Shown here piece by piece: positions 9,135 to 16,513 of a stretch of 32,642 nucleotides of DNA (its first letter is position 1; each line of letters begins with the position of its first letter). The notes beneath the pieces are model-generated. The model did no database searches and had not been told where the DNA came from. It saw only the letters and a program-made list of their open reading frames with translations. Source of the stretch: Pseudomonadales bacterium (GTDB taxonomy: Bacteria; Pseudomonadota; Gammaproteobacteria; Pseudomonadales; Azotimanducaceae); contig JAJDTI010000137.1 in assembly GCA_022827245.1 (NCBI GenBank), positions 1 through 32,642 on the forward strand, in the 5' to 3' direction. A program made the translations under genes and the position numbers.

Positions 9135-9285
9135 CCCTCGCAAGGAGCATCCGACGTTGGGAGCACAGCCACCGGCGGCGGGTGTTCCATGGCATCGAGT
9201 CCGTTTTCCGTTTCCTCCTGGCGCCTCCATTCGTTGACCAGCGCCACGGCGTGCTTGCGCCACAGCCCAGTTGCCTTGAGCCCTA

Positions 9286-9831
9286 TCACGGGGGCAAGGA
9301 AGTTGCGGCGCGTATGCTTGTCAGGCCCCATCCGGCCAATGCAAGAACGACGCCGAGAACCACGGCGCGAACGGCGTTCCAGACCTGCCAAGGCCCGGAG
9401 TAGCTCCGCCAGACGTCCTGCGCCGTTTGCCGGTCGAGCGGCGTCTCCACGGCGGCCAGCATTTCGTTCAACGGTACATTGGCGGTCATCGTCGTGACCA
9501 TGGCCCCGAGCACATAGAGAATGCCGGCCAGGGCGAAGCAGGCTGCCGCCTCCCCTTCCTTGACTCTCAGGGCAGCCAGCGCTGTCAAAATCAGCAGGAC
9601 TGGAGTGCCGAAGAACGCAGGTGCGAAGACAATGTTACGCACGCTCGCGTTCATGGCCTGCATGGCGGCAATCGCGACGTTCGGATCAGCCGCATCCAGA
9701 CCCCACAGGGTCGAGCATACCCAGGCGAAGAAGAACCCAAACATGGCGCCGGAAAAGAGGAGCGACAGCAAGGCCAGCAGCACAACCGGACTGGCGGCGA
9801 CGAAAGTGGCCTCAAGAGCTTTCGACATCAT
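9286..9831 (-). CDS. DUF1772 / anthrone-oxygenase-like membrane protein
   Basis: 181 aa with four hydrophobic segments, at about 10-40, 70-90, 98-115 and 153-170. The diagnostic stretch TMTANVPLNEMLAA, followed by an Arg/Tyr/Trp-rich W-x-x-Y-x-x-x-W-x-x-W-N-x-x-R helix before the last segment, is what I associate with DUF1772 (anthrone-oxygenase-related) proteins. Their activity in bacteria is generally unassigned. ATG at 9831 has TAGGAG 7 bases upstream, an ideal ribosome-binding site; a second ATG lies immediately next to it. A lipoprotein gene lies 76 bases upstream on the same strand, with an inverted repeat in the gap. Family assignment is good, function unknown. Confidence 0.78.
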   Translation of the reverse strand: MMSKALEATFVAASPVVLLALLSLLFSGAMFGFFFAWVCSTLWGLDAADPNVAIAAMQAMNASVRNIVFAPAFFGTPVLLILTALAALRVKEGEAAACFALAGILYVLGAMVTTMTANVPLNEMLAAVETPLDRQTAQDVWRSYSGPWQVWNAVRAVVLGVVLALAGWGLTSIRAATSLPP

Positions 9832-9877
9832 GTGCGGCTCCTACCAGCAGGATGCATCCGGGAAATCGCTGCACTGA

Positions 9878-9899
9878 GGACAGGATGTCCGACCTGTCC
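9878..9899 (-). repeat. Inverted repeat between the lipoprotein and DUF1772 genes
   Basis: GGACAGG (9878-9884) and CCTGTCC (9893-9899) form a perfect 7-bp dyad with an 8-base centre, just after the lipoprotein stop and about 50 bases before the DUF1772 start. There is no T-tract on the minus strand, so an operator or attenuating stem is as likely as a terminator. Confidence 0.4.
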
Positions 9900-9907
9900 A
9901 ACGGCGC

Positions 9908-10381
9908 TCACTCTTCGCGACCCACGCCTCTGACGGCATTGATGTACTCCGCTAGCTGGTGCATTCCGCCAACCGTCTCTGCGTCCATGCTGGAGAAATC
10001 ACCCGCGACCGGGTCGAGGAAAACCGCGATGTGATGCCGAGTGACCACATGGTTTCGCAAATGCGCCTCAACCACACGCACATCGCGCCCCATCTCGTGG
10101 AGCATTTGCTCAAGCTCTATCGCCGCCGCATAGGTCTCCCAGCCACGGCTGTACATGACAACCACTTGATCCGCCTGAACCGGGACGGCCCCCGGCCGCT
10201 CAATCGCAAGGCCACGCCCGGCAGCGAACTCCGCCAAGGCCACATCCGTCTGCGCATCGCCGCCGTAAACTTGTAGCACCGTGGGCTGCTGGATGCACGA
10301 TGTCACACCAAGCGTCAGCAGCGCCCAGATTGCGCACGCCCGAACGCCGGTCTTCCACGTTGCTCGATCCAGAGAACGCAC
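9908..10381 (-). CDS. Predicted lipoprotein of unknown function
   Basis: I chose GTG at 10381, preceded by GGAGG with 5-base spacing, giving 157 aa. The frame is open further upstream to an ATG at 10660, but that part is low-complexity and Pro/Arg-rich. The chosen start gives a clean lipoprotein signal: positive residues, ACAIWALLTLGVTSC, with VTSC as lipobox and Cys29 as the lipidation site. The mature domain contains alternating strands and helices (TVLQVYGGDAQTDVALAEFA, VQADQVVVMYSRGWETYAAA, RDVRVVEAHLRNHV, IAVFLDP), suggesting a small alpha/beta domain. I do not recognise the family. It is probably co-transcribed with the downstream DUF1772 gene. Confidence 0.6.
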   Translation of the reverse strand: MRSLDRATWKTGVRACAIWALLTLGVTSCIQQPTVLQVYGGDAQTDVALAEFAAGRGLAIERPGAVPVQADQVVVMYSRGWETYAAAIELEQMLHEMGRDVRVVEAHLRNHVVTRHHIAVFLDPVAGDFSSMDAETVGGMHQLAEYINAVRGVGREE

Positions 10382-10917
10382 TACCGCCTCCGCTTTGCCC
10401 AACGATGCCGCGCCTCGACCGTCACAGAGCGTAGCATCAGGCGACAAGCGGCCGCGTGAACGCCGCGACTGCCGCTCTAACCCCGTTGAGGGACCCGACG
10501 GGACGGCTCCTATCCGAGTGTGGGGGGTTGTGGGATTGCCGGGATGGAGGCCAGACTTGGGGCGATTCGGTCGATGGAGGGGAGGATGCCGTTGTTGCCG
10601 GCATGGGCGGTGGATCGGCCGCTTGGGCATCTGGCCACGACCGGTCGGGATGGGCCGCATGTGGTGGCGGTGGTGTTCTGCGAAGTGGGCGAGGCGATCT
10701 GGGTTCCGATCGACGGCAAGCCCACCGGAGCAGTATCGAATGAAGTACCATGCTCACGATCCCATTCAGCAACGGGAACGCGCACGACGCCGCCATCGAG
10801 GACTATCACACAGGTTGACGAATCGGAGACGCTGATGGCGGCATCCTCAGTATCTGAGGCTTAGGCTTTTCCCGGCATCTAGTCTTACAGATTGAGAAGA
10901 TTCGGTTAAGGGAAGAA
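10382..10917. other. 536-bp accessory stretch with gene remnants and no intact gene
   Basis: This region separates the lipoprotein gene from the P450. It contains the PPOX-family fragment at 10520-10723, then a short ATG frame at 10750-10818 encoding MLTIPFSNGNAHDAAIEDYH plus two residues, without a Shine-Dalgarno and so probably not a gene. A small dyad, CCTCAG (10845-10850) and CTGAGG (10854-10859), is followed by CTTAGGCTTTT, possibly a weak terminator. Base composition drops from GC-rich to near neutral across about 10730-10917, marking the edge of the P450 segment. Confidence 0.6.
10520..10723 (+). pseudogene. Truncated PPOX-family (pyridoxamine-phosphate-oxidase-like / F420-dependent) fragment
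   Basis: In one plus-strand frame the sequence reads ARLGAIRSMEG, then AVDRPLGHLATTGRDGPHVV, then AVVFCEVGEAIWVPIDGKP. This matches the first half of small PPOX-class flavin/F420 proteins, whose first strands read roughly LATxxPDGxPHxVPVxF...xVDxKP. The next part should be a basic strand-loop (K-x-x-R-x-x-R) and about 70 more residues, but after DGKP the frame becomes low-complexity and ends without family features. The annotated ATG at 10520 has no convincing ribosome site. It looks like a 5' gene fragment broken at about 10725, next to the composition change that leads into the P450. Confidence 0.5.
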
Positions 10918-12138
10918 ATGCAACTATCAGATCTGGCGACGATCGAAATTCATGATCCGGACTTCGTCAATGACCCCCATGCCGTTTATTCGGCGGCCAT
11001 GAAAAAGAACTGGCTGGCCAGATTCCCCATGGGTTATGTCGTCCTTGATCAACAGGCGATGAGAGATGTCCTGACGGACAATCGCTGTCGAACTCCGATC
11101 AGAGACATCTCCGCCATGTTGGGAGTCGAGAAAGGTACGCCGTTCGCACGCTTCTATGATCACTTTTTGCTGGCCCTGGATGGTGAAACGCACAGACGTC
11201 TTCGCATGATGCTGGCGCCTGCGTTTACGCAGAAGGAAGCAGCGAAGTACCGTCCATTCATGAATGAGACCATCAACAGGATCATTGATTCACTTGATGG
11301 GGCGGCAGAGTGCGATTTCACGAAAGTTGCAGCGCGATACCCGATCACTGTGATCTGCGACATCCTTGGTGTTTCAACCGATGACATCGACAGGTTTGAA
11401 GAGTGGGTGATCGTGCTATCAGACGCATTCAGTCTGAATGAAGAGACAGTTGCCAAAGTGAACTGGGCACTGGCCCATTTGTTTGACTACGTCGAAGAAC
11501 TCGTTGATGCTCGGCGTAATCAAAACGAAAAAAAGGATGACCTGCTGCAGACACTGGTTGACCTTGCGACTGATGGCGAGAGTTTGTCCGACGAAGAGCT
11601 GCGCGTACTGCTGATCAACCTGATTTCCGCTGGCTACGACACGACGAAAAACCAGCTCATTCTGATGATGAAGGTGCTGCTGGATCATCCCGAAGAGTGG
11701 AGCAAAGTGGCAGACGATCCGGGTCGGGTACAGAAAGTAGTCGATGAGTCGTTGAGGTTTTACAACCCGGTTTCAGCGACGTTCCGTGTAACCAACGTCG
11801 ATATGGACTACCGTGGCACCTTGATTCCGAAAGACACCATGCTAATGCTGCCGCTCACCTACGCCGGTCGCGATGAATCATTCTATGACTCACCGGATAC
11901 GTTCAACCCAGACCGAGACAAGAACAAGTCCATTACCTTCGGTTGGGGAATCCATTTTTGTATTGGCATGTTCATGGCGAGAGCCTTACTTGAAGAAGCG
12001 CTGTCAGTCTTGGTTGAAAGAATGAAGAATCCCCGGCTCGCCGATAAACCTGTGTTTCGTCACTTTTCGGGGATGGTCGGAATGGATGCGCTACCTATCA
12101 GTTTCGATCCTGGGCCGGGGCCTCGGTCGCCCAGTTGA
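10918..12138 (+). CDS. Bacterial cytochrome P450 (CYP)
   Basis: 406 aa soluble class I-type P450, which would hydroxylate a hydrophobic substrate using electrons from a ferredoxin/reductase pair. The I-helix motif AGYDTT is at 238-243, the K-helix ExxR (ESLR) at 277-280, and the haem loop FGWGIHFCIG at 341-350 with Cys348 as axial ligand. The C-helix part HRRLRMMLAPAFT is also typical. AAGGGAAGAA precedes the ATG. No ferredoxin or reductase gene is nearby. Codon use is unlike the neighbours: many AAA, GAT, ATT and TTG codons. One counted 60-base line (11521-11580) is 50% GC, against 78% for 12541-12600 in hisA. The last residues (DPGPGPRSPS) look like a readthrough into local GC-rich DNA. Strong family call; substrate unknown; likely acquired by transfer. 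Confidence 0.95.
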   Translation: MQLSDLATIEIHDPDFVNDPHAVYSAAMKKNWLARFPMGYVVLDQQAMRDVLTDNRCRTPIRDISAMLGVEKGTPFARFYDHFLLALDGETHRRLRMMLAPAFTQKEAAKYRPFMNETINRIIDSLDGAAECDFTKVAARYPITVICDILGVSTDDIDRFEEWVIVLSDAFSLNEETVAKVNWALAHLFDYVEELVDARRNQNEKKDDLLQTLVDLATDGESLSDEELRVLLINLISAGYDTTKNQLILMMKVLLDHPEEWSKVADDPGRVQKVVDESLRFYNPVSATFRVTNVDMDYRGTLIPKDTMLMLPLTYAGRDESFYDSPDTFNPDRDKNKSITFGWGIHFCIGMFMARALLEEALSVLVERMKNPRLADKPVFRHFSGMVGMDALPISFDPGPGPRSPS

Positions 12139-12220
12139 CGCGCTGGCTGCGCTTCCGACGGGACACCGTTGTCGCCCATGAAGGGACGGCGTGGCTGGGC
12201 CGCGGGCCGGCCATGGGGCG

Positions 12221-12955
12221 CTACAGGTCCAGCAACGCCTGCGCCGCCTCGAGATCGAGCGTCCCCTCGTAGAGGGACGAACCGGCGATCACGCCCATGA
12301 GTTCCCGCTCCGCGAGCCCGAGCCCTTTCAGGCGGCGGATGTCGTCGAGGTCGCGGACGCCGCCGGACGCGATGACGGGGACCCCGCCCGCGGCCGCCAC
12401 GGCGGCGGTCGCCTCGGCGTTCACGCCGGTGAGCATGCCGTCGCGCTCGACGTCCGTGAACACGATGGCGAAGAGCGGCAGGTCCGCGACGCTGGCGGCG
12501 AACTCCACGGCGCCGGTCTCGCTGGTTTCGTCCCAGCCGGCCGTCGCCGCACGCCCCGCCCGGGCGTCCAGGCCGAGGATCACGCGTCCCGGGAAACGCT
12601 CTGCCATGGCGGCCAGGAACGGGGGATCCTCGATGGCGCGGGTCCCCACGATGACCTGGCTGACGCCGGCGTCCAGGTAGCGTTCGATCGATTCGGCAGT
12701 CCGCACGCCGCCGCCGACCTGTACCGGGACCTCCCCCGCGGCGGCCGCGATGGCTTCGACCACGTGCCCGTGCACGCGCGCCCCGGCAAAAGCCCCGTCA
12801 AGGTCGACGACATGGATGCGCCGGGCGCCCCGGCTCGTCCACCGCTCGACCATCGCGACCGGGTCGTCCCCGTACACGGATGCCGAGTCCTTGACCCCCT
12901 GCTTGAGCTGGACGCAGCGACCGTCCTGGATGTCGATCGCCGGGATGACGATCAA
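12221..12955 (-). CDS. hisA: HisA, phosphoribosylformimino-5-aminoimidazole carboxamide ribotide isomerase
   Basis: 244 aa TIM-barrel isomerase catalysing the Amadori rearrangement of ProFAR in histidine biosynthesis. The frame is open far upstream, but the protein must begin at [17 protein letters not shown], which requires a TTG start (12953-12955) overlapping the hisB stop as TTGA. With this start the two catalytic aspartates fall at the canonical positions Asp8 (IPAID) and Asp130 (ILGLDAR). Phosphate-binding glycine loops QVGGGVR and IASGGVRD are present. Translation is probably coupled to hisB. It ends 82 bases from the convergent P450 gene. In many proteobacteria hisH separates hisB and hisA and hisF follows hisA; neither is here. 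Confidence 0.93.
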   Translation of the reverse strand: MIVIPAIDIQDGRCVQLKQGVKDSASVYGDDPVAMVERWTSRGARRIHVVDLDGAFAGARVHGHVVEAIAAAAGEVPVQVGGGVRTAESIERYLDAGVSQVIVGTRAIEDPPFLAAMAERFPGRVILGLDARAGRAATAGWDETSETGAVEFAASVADLPLFAIVFTDVERDGMLTGVNAEATAAVAAAGGVPVIASGGVRDLDDIRRLKGLGLAERELMGVIAGSSLYEGTLDLEAAQALLDL

Positions 12956-13539
12956 AGCGTGCCCTTGGTGCTCGGCAACGCCTCGCTGCGGGGGTCGCGC
13001 GTCACGGCCATGCGCAGGGCGCGTCCGAAGGCCTTGAACACGGTCTCCGCCTGGTGGTGCGCGTTGGCCCCCTTCAGGTTGTCGACGTGCAGCGTGACCT
13101 GCGCGTGGTTCACGAACCCCTGGAAGAACTCGTGCAGCAGGTCCACGTCGAACTCGCCCACGCGGGGACGCACGAAGTCCACCGCCCAGGTCAGCCCGGG
13201 CCGGCCGGAGAAGTCGAGCACGACCCGCGAGAGCGCTTCGTCGAGGGGGACGTAGGCGTGGCCGTAGCGGGTGATGCCCTTCTTGTCCCCGATCGCCTGC
13301 GCCGTCGCCTGGCCCAGCGCGATGCCGACGTCTTCCACGGTGTGGTGCGCGTCGACGTGCAGGTCCCCCTCCGCCTCGACCTTGAGGTCCACCAGGCCGT
13401 GGCGCGCCACCTGGTCGAGCATGTGCTCGAGGAAGGGCAGCCCGGTGTCGCATTGCGACGCGCCGGACCCGTCGAGATCGATTTCCAGGTGGATCTTCGT
13501 CTCGAGCGTGTCGCGCGAAATGGTGGCGGAACGGTTCAC
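12952..13539 (-). CDS. hisB: HisB, imidazoleglycerol-phosphate dehydratase (monofunctional)
   Basis: 195 aa, the length of the monofunctional dehydratase, which lacks the phosphatase half of the E. coli protein. It is a Mn-dependent enzyme of histidine biosynthesis. Metal-binding motifs are visible: [29 protein letters not shown], and near the C-terminus [18 protein letters not shown]. The start is GTG at 13539 ([16 protein letters not shown]), matching the usual N-terminus of the family. There is no Shine-Dalgarno; a perfect TATAAT ends 6 bases before the GTG, suggesting a leaderless transcript. It overlaps hisA by 4 bases (TTGA). A Uma2 gene lies 41 bases upstream on the same strand. Confidence 0.95.
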   Translation of the reverse strand: MNRSATISRDTLETKIHLEIDLDGSGASQCDTGLPFLEHMLDQVARHGLVDLKVEAEGDLHVDAHHTVEDVGIALGQATAQAIGDKKGITRYGHAYVPLDEALSRVVLDFSGRPGLTWAVDFVRPRVGEFDVDLLHEFFQGFVNHAQVTLHVDNLKGANAHHQAETVFKAFGRALRMAVTRDPRSEALPSTKGTL

Positions 13540-13545
13540 GCGGCG

Positions 13546-13551
13546 ATTATA
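13546..13551 (-). promoter_or_regulatory. Perfect -10 box immediately before the hisB GTG
   Basis: The minus strand reads TATAAT then CGCCGC then GTG. With the usual 6-7 bases between -10 and +1, transcription would begin at the start codon itself, which also lacks a Shine-Dalgarno. No good -35 is seen (the hexamer at 17-base spacing reads GACGGT). Confidence 0.5.
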
Positions 13552-13580
13552 CCGGGGCGGCGGGCGCGACCGTCCCCGGG

Positions 13581-14225
13581 TCAGCGTTGCGCGCCGGACT
13601 CCCTGACGGCGTCGAAGACCGCCTTCACGTCTACGGAGAAGCCCGGTAGCAGCAACGACGTTGCCCGCTCGCCGTCGCCGAACACGCCGTGCTCGGCATA
13701 GGCGTCACCGTCGAGTGTCAGTACGGTGATGGTCTCCTCCGGCGGATCGACGATCCAGTACTCGGGAATGCCGCCTTCCGCGTAGTCGGCGCGCTTCGCA
13801 ACCCAGTCCCTTTCCTCGCCGTCCGGGCTGACGACCTCGAGCACCAGGTCCGCGCCGAGCCAGAAGCGGTTCCTGTTCCGGGCCTCGTGCCGGTCACGCA
13901 GGAGCAGCAGATCCGGCTCGCGGAACTTGCTCTCGCGCACTCGCAGGCGCAGGCCCGCGAAAACCACTAGTCCCCCGCGCACATCCACCCAAGCGTCGAA
14001 CGCCTTGTAGAGAGCCGCGAGGATGACCTGGTGCGCTACCGTGGGCATTGGCAACAACTCGATGTGTCCGTCCGTGAACTCGATCCGGCCTTCGGCGCGG
14101 TCCGTCAGCCACAGGTAGTCCGCCTCGGTCCAGCATCCCTGGCGAGGCACGGCATCGCAGACGAGCGCGTCCAGCGCGTCCTGCGAGGCGCGACACGTGA
14201 TACTCGGCCGCTGGGCCGCTTTCAC
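13581..14225 (-). CDS. Uma2 family (DUF820) PD-(D/E)XK nuclease-like protein
   Basis: 214 aa from GTG at 14225; an ATG at 14294 would add 23 residues but lies upstream of a candidate -10 and has no ribosome site. The Uma2 fold, a restriction-endonuclease-like core, is recognisable. Features are [16 protein letters not shown] and [16 protein letters not shown] near the N-terminus, a strand ending [10 protein letters not shown], the acidic strand [17 protein letters not shown], and K-x-x-x-Y with [11 protein letters not shown]. Uma2 genes are numerous in cyanobacteria and some other phyla, and their role is poorly known. It sits between oppF and hisB on the same strand, an unrelated metabolic context, suggesting insertion into an older order. 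Family call is good; nuclease activity is unproven. Confidence 0.85.
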   Translation of the reverse strand: MKAAQRPSITCRASQDALDALVCDAVPRQGCWTEADYLWLTDRAEGRIEFTDGHIELLPMPTVAHQVILAALYKAFDAWVDVRGGLVVFAGLRLRVRESKFREPDLLLLRDRHEARNRNRFWLGADLVLEVVSPDGEERDWVAKRADYAEGGIPEYWIVDPPEETITVLTLDGDAYAEHGVFGDGERATSLLLPGFSVDVKAVFDAVRESGAQR

Positions 14226-14258
14226 GTCAACGGATCCCCGTGAAATCCTTGAAGGGCG

Positions 14259-14264
14259 AGTATA
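14259..14264 (-). promoter_or_regulatory. Candidate -10 box for the Uma2 gene
   Basis: TATACT on the minus strand lies 33 bases before the chosen GTG start and downstream of the alternative ATG at 14294. This favours the shorter protein. No -35 match is clear. Confidence 0.35.
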
Positions 14265-14337
14265 GCCCGGCGCCCGGTCCCGCCTATCAGCCATTGGCCA
14301 TGCAACGCGTGCGACATTGGCCAGACTTCGACCCGAC

Positions 14338-15327
14338 TCACCGCAGGTGACACGCCACCCGGTGCCCGGGCGCGACTTCCCGCAGCGCCGGGTCCTCGTG
14401 CCGGCACCTCTCCACCGCGTACGGGCACCGCGTGTGGAAGTGACAGCCGGAGGGCCGGTCGATGGGGCTCGGGACGTCGCCGCGGACGATGCGGCGGCGG
14501 CGCACCCGCCGTGGATCGGGCACCGGCACCGCGTCGAGCAGGCTCTCCGTGTAGGGGTGCAACGGGTTCGCGAACAGCTCGCGCTTGTCCGCGAACTCGA
14601 CGATGCGGCCCAGGTACATCACGGCCACCCGGTGACTGATGTGCTCGACGACCGCGAGATCGTGAGCGATGAAGAGATAGGAGAGCCCGTACTCCGCCTG
14701 CAGGTCCATCAACAGGTTGATGACCTGGGCCTGGATCGAGACGTCGAGGGCGGACACGGGCTCGTCGCAGACGATCAGGCTCGGCTGCAGGGAGAGCGCC
14801 CGGGCGATACCCAGGCGCTGCCGCTGGCCGCCCGAGAACTCGTGGGGATAGTTCCCGATCTGGTCGCGCCGGAGCCCAACCCGCGAGAAGAGCTCCGCCA
14901 CGCGTTCGTGGCGCTCGGCCCGGCTGGACACGCCGTGCACGCCGAGCAGTTCCCCGGCGATGTCCCCGGCCGTCATGCGCGGATCGAGCGACGAGTACGG
15001 GTCCTGGAAGATGATCTGCATGCGGCGGCGGTAGGGCCGCAGGGCGCGGCTCTCGAGGCGGGTGATGTCGTCCCCGAGGAGGCGGATCGTGCCGTCGGTG
15101 GGCTTCAGCAGGCGCAGCACGGTGCGTCCGACCGTGGACTTCCCGCAGCCGCTTTCCCCGACGAGCCCGAGGGTCTCCCGCGCCTCGATGGTGAAGCTGA
15201 CGCCATCCACCGCATGGACGACGCCGGCCTGCGGACCGAGCAGCCGGCGCGGCGACACGAAGTACTTCCGGAGCCCGTCCACCTCGAGGACCGGACCCAC
15301 GCCCGCCGGGGGAGCCGCGCCCGTCAC
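14338..15327 (-). CDS. oppF: Oligopeptide/dipeptide ABC transporter ATP-binding protein (OppF/DppF type)
   Basis: 329 aa from GTG at 15327, overlapping the upstream ATPase stop as GTGA. It is one of two ATPases that power peptide-type uptake. Walker [10 protein letters not shown] is at 57-65, Q-loop [13 protein letters not shown] at 105-117, signature FSGGQRQR at 164-171, Walker [13 protein letters not shown] at 184-195, and H-loop AHD at 221-223. The C-terminal oligopeptide_CTD region has [17 protein letters not shown] and four cysteines (295, 301, 308, 326) in the spacing that binds an Fe-S cluster in some DppD/OppD proteins. A much longer open frame extends upstream but lies antisense-frame inside oppD. 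Its partners oppA-oppB-oppC lie on the opposite strand. Substrate is unproven. Confidence 0.92.
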   Translation of the reverse strand: MTGAAPPAGVGPVLEVDGLRKYFVSPRRLLGPQAGVVHAVDGVSFTIEARETLGLVGESGCGKSTVGRTVLRLLKPTDGTIRLLGDDITRLESRALRPYRRRMQIIFQDPYSSLDPRMTAGDIAGELLGVHGVSSRAERHERVAELFSRVGLRRDQIGNYPHEFSGGQRQRLGIARALSLQPSLIVCDEPVSALDVSIQAQVINLLMDLQAEYGLSYLFIAHDLAVVEHISHRVAVMYLGRIVEFADKRELFANPLHPYTESLLDAVPVPDPRRVRRRRIVRGDVPSPIDRPSGCHFHTRCPYAVERCRHEDPALREVAPGHRVACHLR

Positions 15328-16376
15328 TGGCCGGCCTCCCGCGCCGCCTCCCGCGCTGTATGGGCGTGCCAGCACGCGGCCGAGTGACCCGGCCGCTGCT
15401 CTTCGAACGCCGGCCGGGTACTTGCGCAGCGCCCGTCCGCGAGCGGGCAGCGCGGCGCGAAGGCGCACCCGTCGGGGAGTCCCGTGAGCTTCGGCACGAC
15501 TCCGGGGATCTCCGCCAGCCGCCGCTCGCCGGCCGCGCCGTCGCGCAACGCATCGAGCGTCGGAACCGAGGCGAGCAGGCCGCGCGTGTAGGGGTGCCGC
15601 GGGGCGTCGAAGAGCGTCGTGACGTCGGCCTCCTCCACCTTGCGGCCCGCGTACATCACGACCACCCGGTGCGCGGTCTCCGCGATCACCCCGAGGTCGT
15701 GGGTGATCAGGATGACGGCCGTGCCGAGCCGGCCCTGCAGCTCCCGGATGAGGTCCAGCACCTGCGCCTGGATCGTCACGTCGAGGGCCGTGGTCGGTTC
15801 GTCCGCGATGAGCACCTTCGGTTCGCAGGACAGCGCCATCGCGATCATCGCGCGCTGCCGCATGCCCCCCGACAACTGGTGCGGATACTCGCGCGCCCGC
15901 CGTTGCGCTTCCGGGATGCCCACCAGGTCCAGCATCTCGACGGCGCGCCGCATCGCCCCCGGCCGCGTGCCGCCGTCGTGACGCCGCACCGTCTCCGCGA
16001 TCTGGTAGCCGACGGTGAGCACGGGATTCAGCGAGGTCATCGGCTCCTGGAAGATCATCGCGATCTCGTTGCCGCGCACGTCCGCGAGGGTCCGCTCCGG
16101 CAGCGCGAGCAGGTCGCGGTCTCCGAGCAGCGCCGTGCCGCGCTCGACGCAACCCGGGGGACTTGGAACGAGCCCCAGGATCGAGAGCGCGGTGACGCTC
16201 TTGCCGCAGCCCGACTCGCCGACCACGCCGAGCGTCTCTCCGGCACGGACCTCGAACGACACGCCGTCCACCGCCGGCGCCACGCCGTCCGGCGTGCGGA
16301 AGGTGGTCACGAGATCGTCGACTTCGAGGACCACGTCCCCGAAACCGGACGTGCCCGGAGTCCCAGCCTGGTCCAT
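15324..16376 (-). CDS. oppD: Oligopeptide/dipeptide ABC transporter ATP-binding protein (OppD/DppD type)
   Basis: 350 aa. The ABC domain begins after a short Gly/Thr-rich lead ([12 protein letters not shown]). Walker A GESGCGKS is followed by VTALSILGL, the OppD hallmark. Q-loop [14 protein letters not shown], signature [15 protein letters not shown], Walker [13 protein letters not shown] and H-loop THDLGVIAE are all intact. The C-terminal domain has [15 protein letters not shown], then [17 protein letters not shown] with a distal Cys, again a possible Fe-S site. ATG at 16376 is preceded by a purine-rich GACGGACGGGGG. It is first in the minus-strand unit oppD-oppF and divergent from oppA across 137 bases, so both halves of the transporter may share control. 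Confidence 0.92.
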   Translation of the reverse strand: MDQAGTPGTSGFGDVVLEVDDLVTTFRTPDGVAPAVDGVSFEVRAGETLGVVGESGCGKSVTALSILGLVPSPPGCVERGTALLGDRDLLALPERTLADVRGNEIAMIFQEPMTSLNPVLTVGYQIAETVRRHDGGTRPGAMRRAVEMLDLVGIPEAQRRAREYPHQLSGGMRQRAMIAMALSCEPKVLIADEPTTALDVTIQAQVLDLIRELQGRLGTAVILITHDLGVIAETAHRVVVMYAGRKVEEADVTTLFDAPRHPYTRGLLASVPTLDALRDGAAGERRLAEIPGVVPKLTGLPDGCAFAPRCPLADGRCASTRPAFEEQRPGHSAACWHAHTAREAAREAGQ

Positions 16377-16513
16377 CCCCCGTCCGTCAGCTCAAGGAGT
16401 CCCGGAGAGCTTGTCGGATAGTGACGCGGTGGGTCAAATCCGCCGGCCAGCGGCGGCGTTTACACTCTCGTCGGGCAAACGGGCGAGGGGCAGGTCGCGG
16501 CGATGGCGACTCG
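16377..16513 (+). promoter_or_regulatory. Divergent control region between oppD and oppA
   Basis: The 137-base gap contains an inverted repeat, CCGCCG (16440-16445), 5-base centre, CGGCGG (16451-16456), directly before TACACT (16461-16466), a possible -10 for oppA. A 6-codon ORF, MATRWT, starts at 16503 behind GCAGG and ends in TGA at 16521-16523, overlapping an oppA ATG as TGATG. The repeat could be an operator, and the mini-ORF could couple translation to oppA. Both are inferences. Confidence 0.35.

Noticed and set aside
10750-10818. 22-aa ORF before the P450
   Set aside because: No Shine-Dalgarno, lies in a remnant-rich stretch, and no recognisable family.
12956-13453. N-terminal extension of the hisA frame
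   Set aside because: It overlaps hisB in another frame; HisA homology and the Asp8/Asp130 positions require the TTG start at 12955.
15328-16152. N-terminal extension of the oppF frame
   Set aside because: It lies inside oppD out of frame; the GTGA overlap gives a normal-length OppF.
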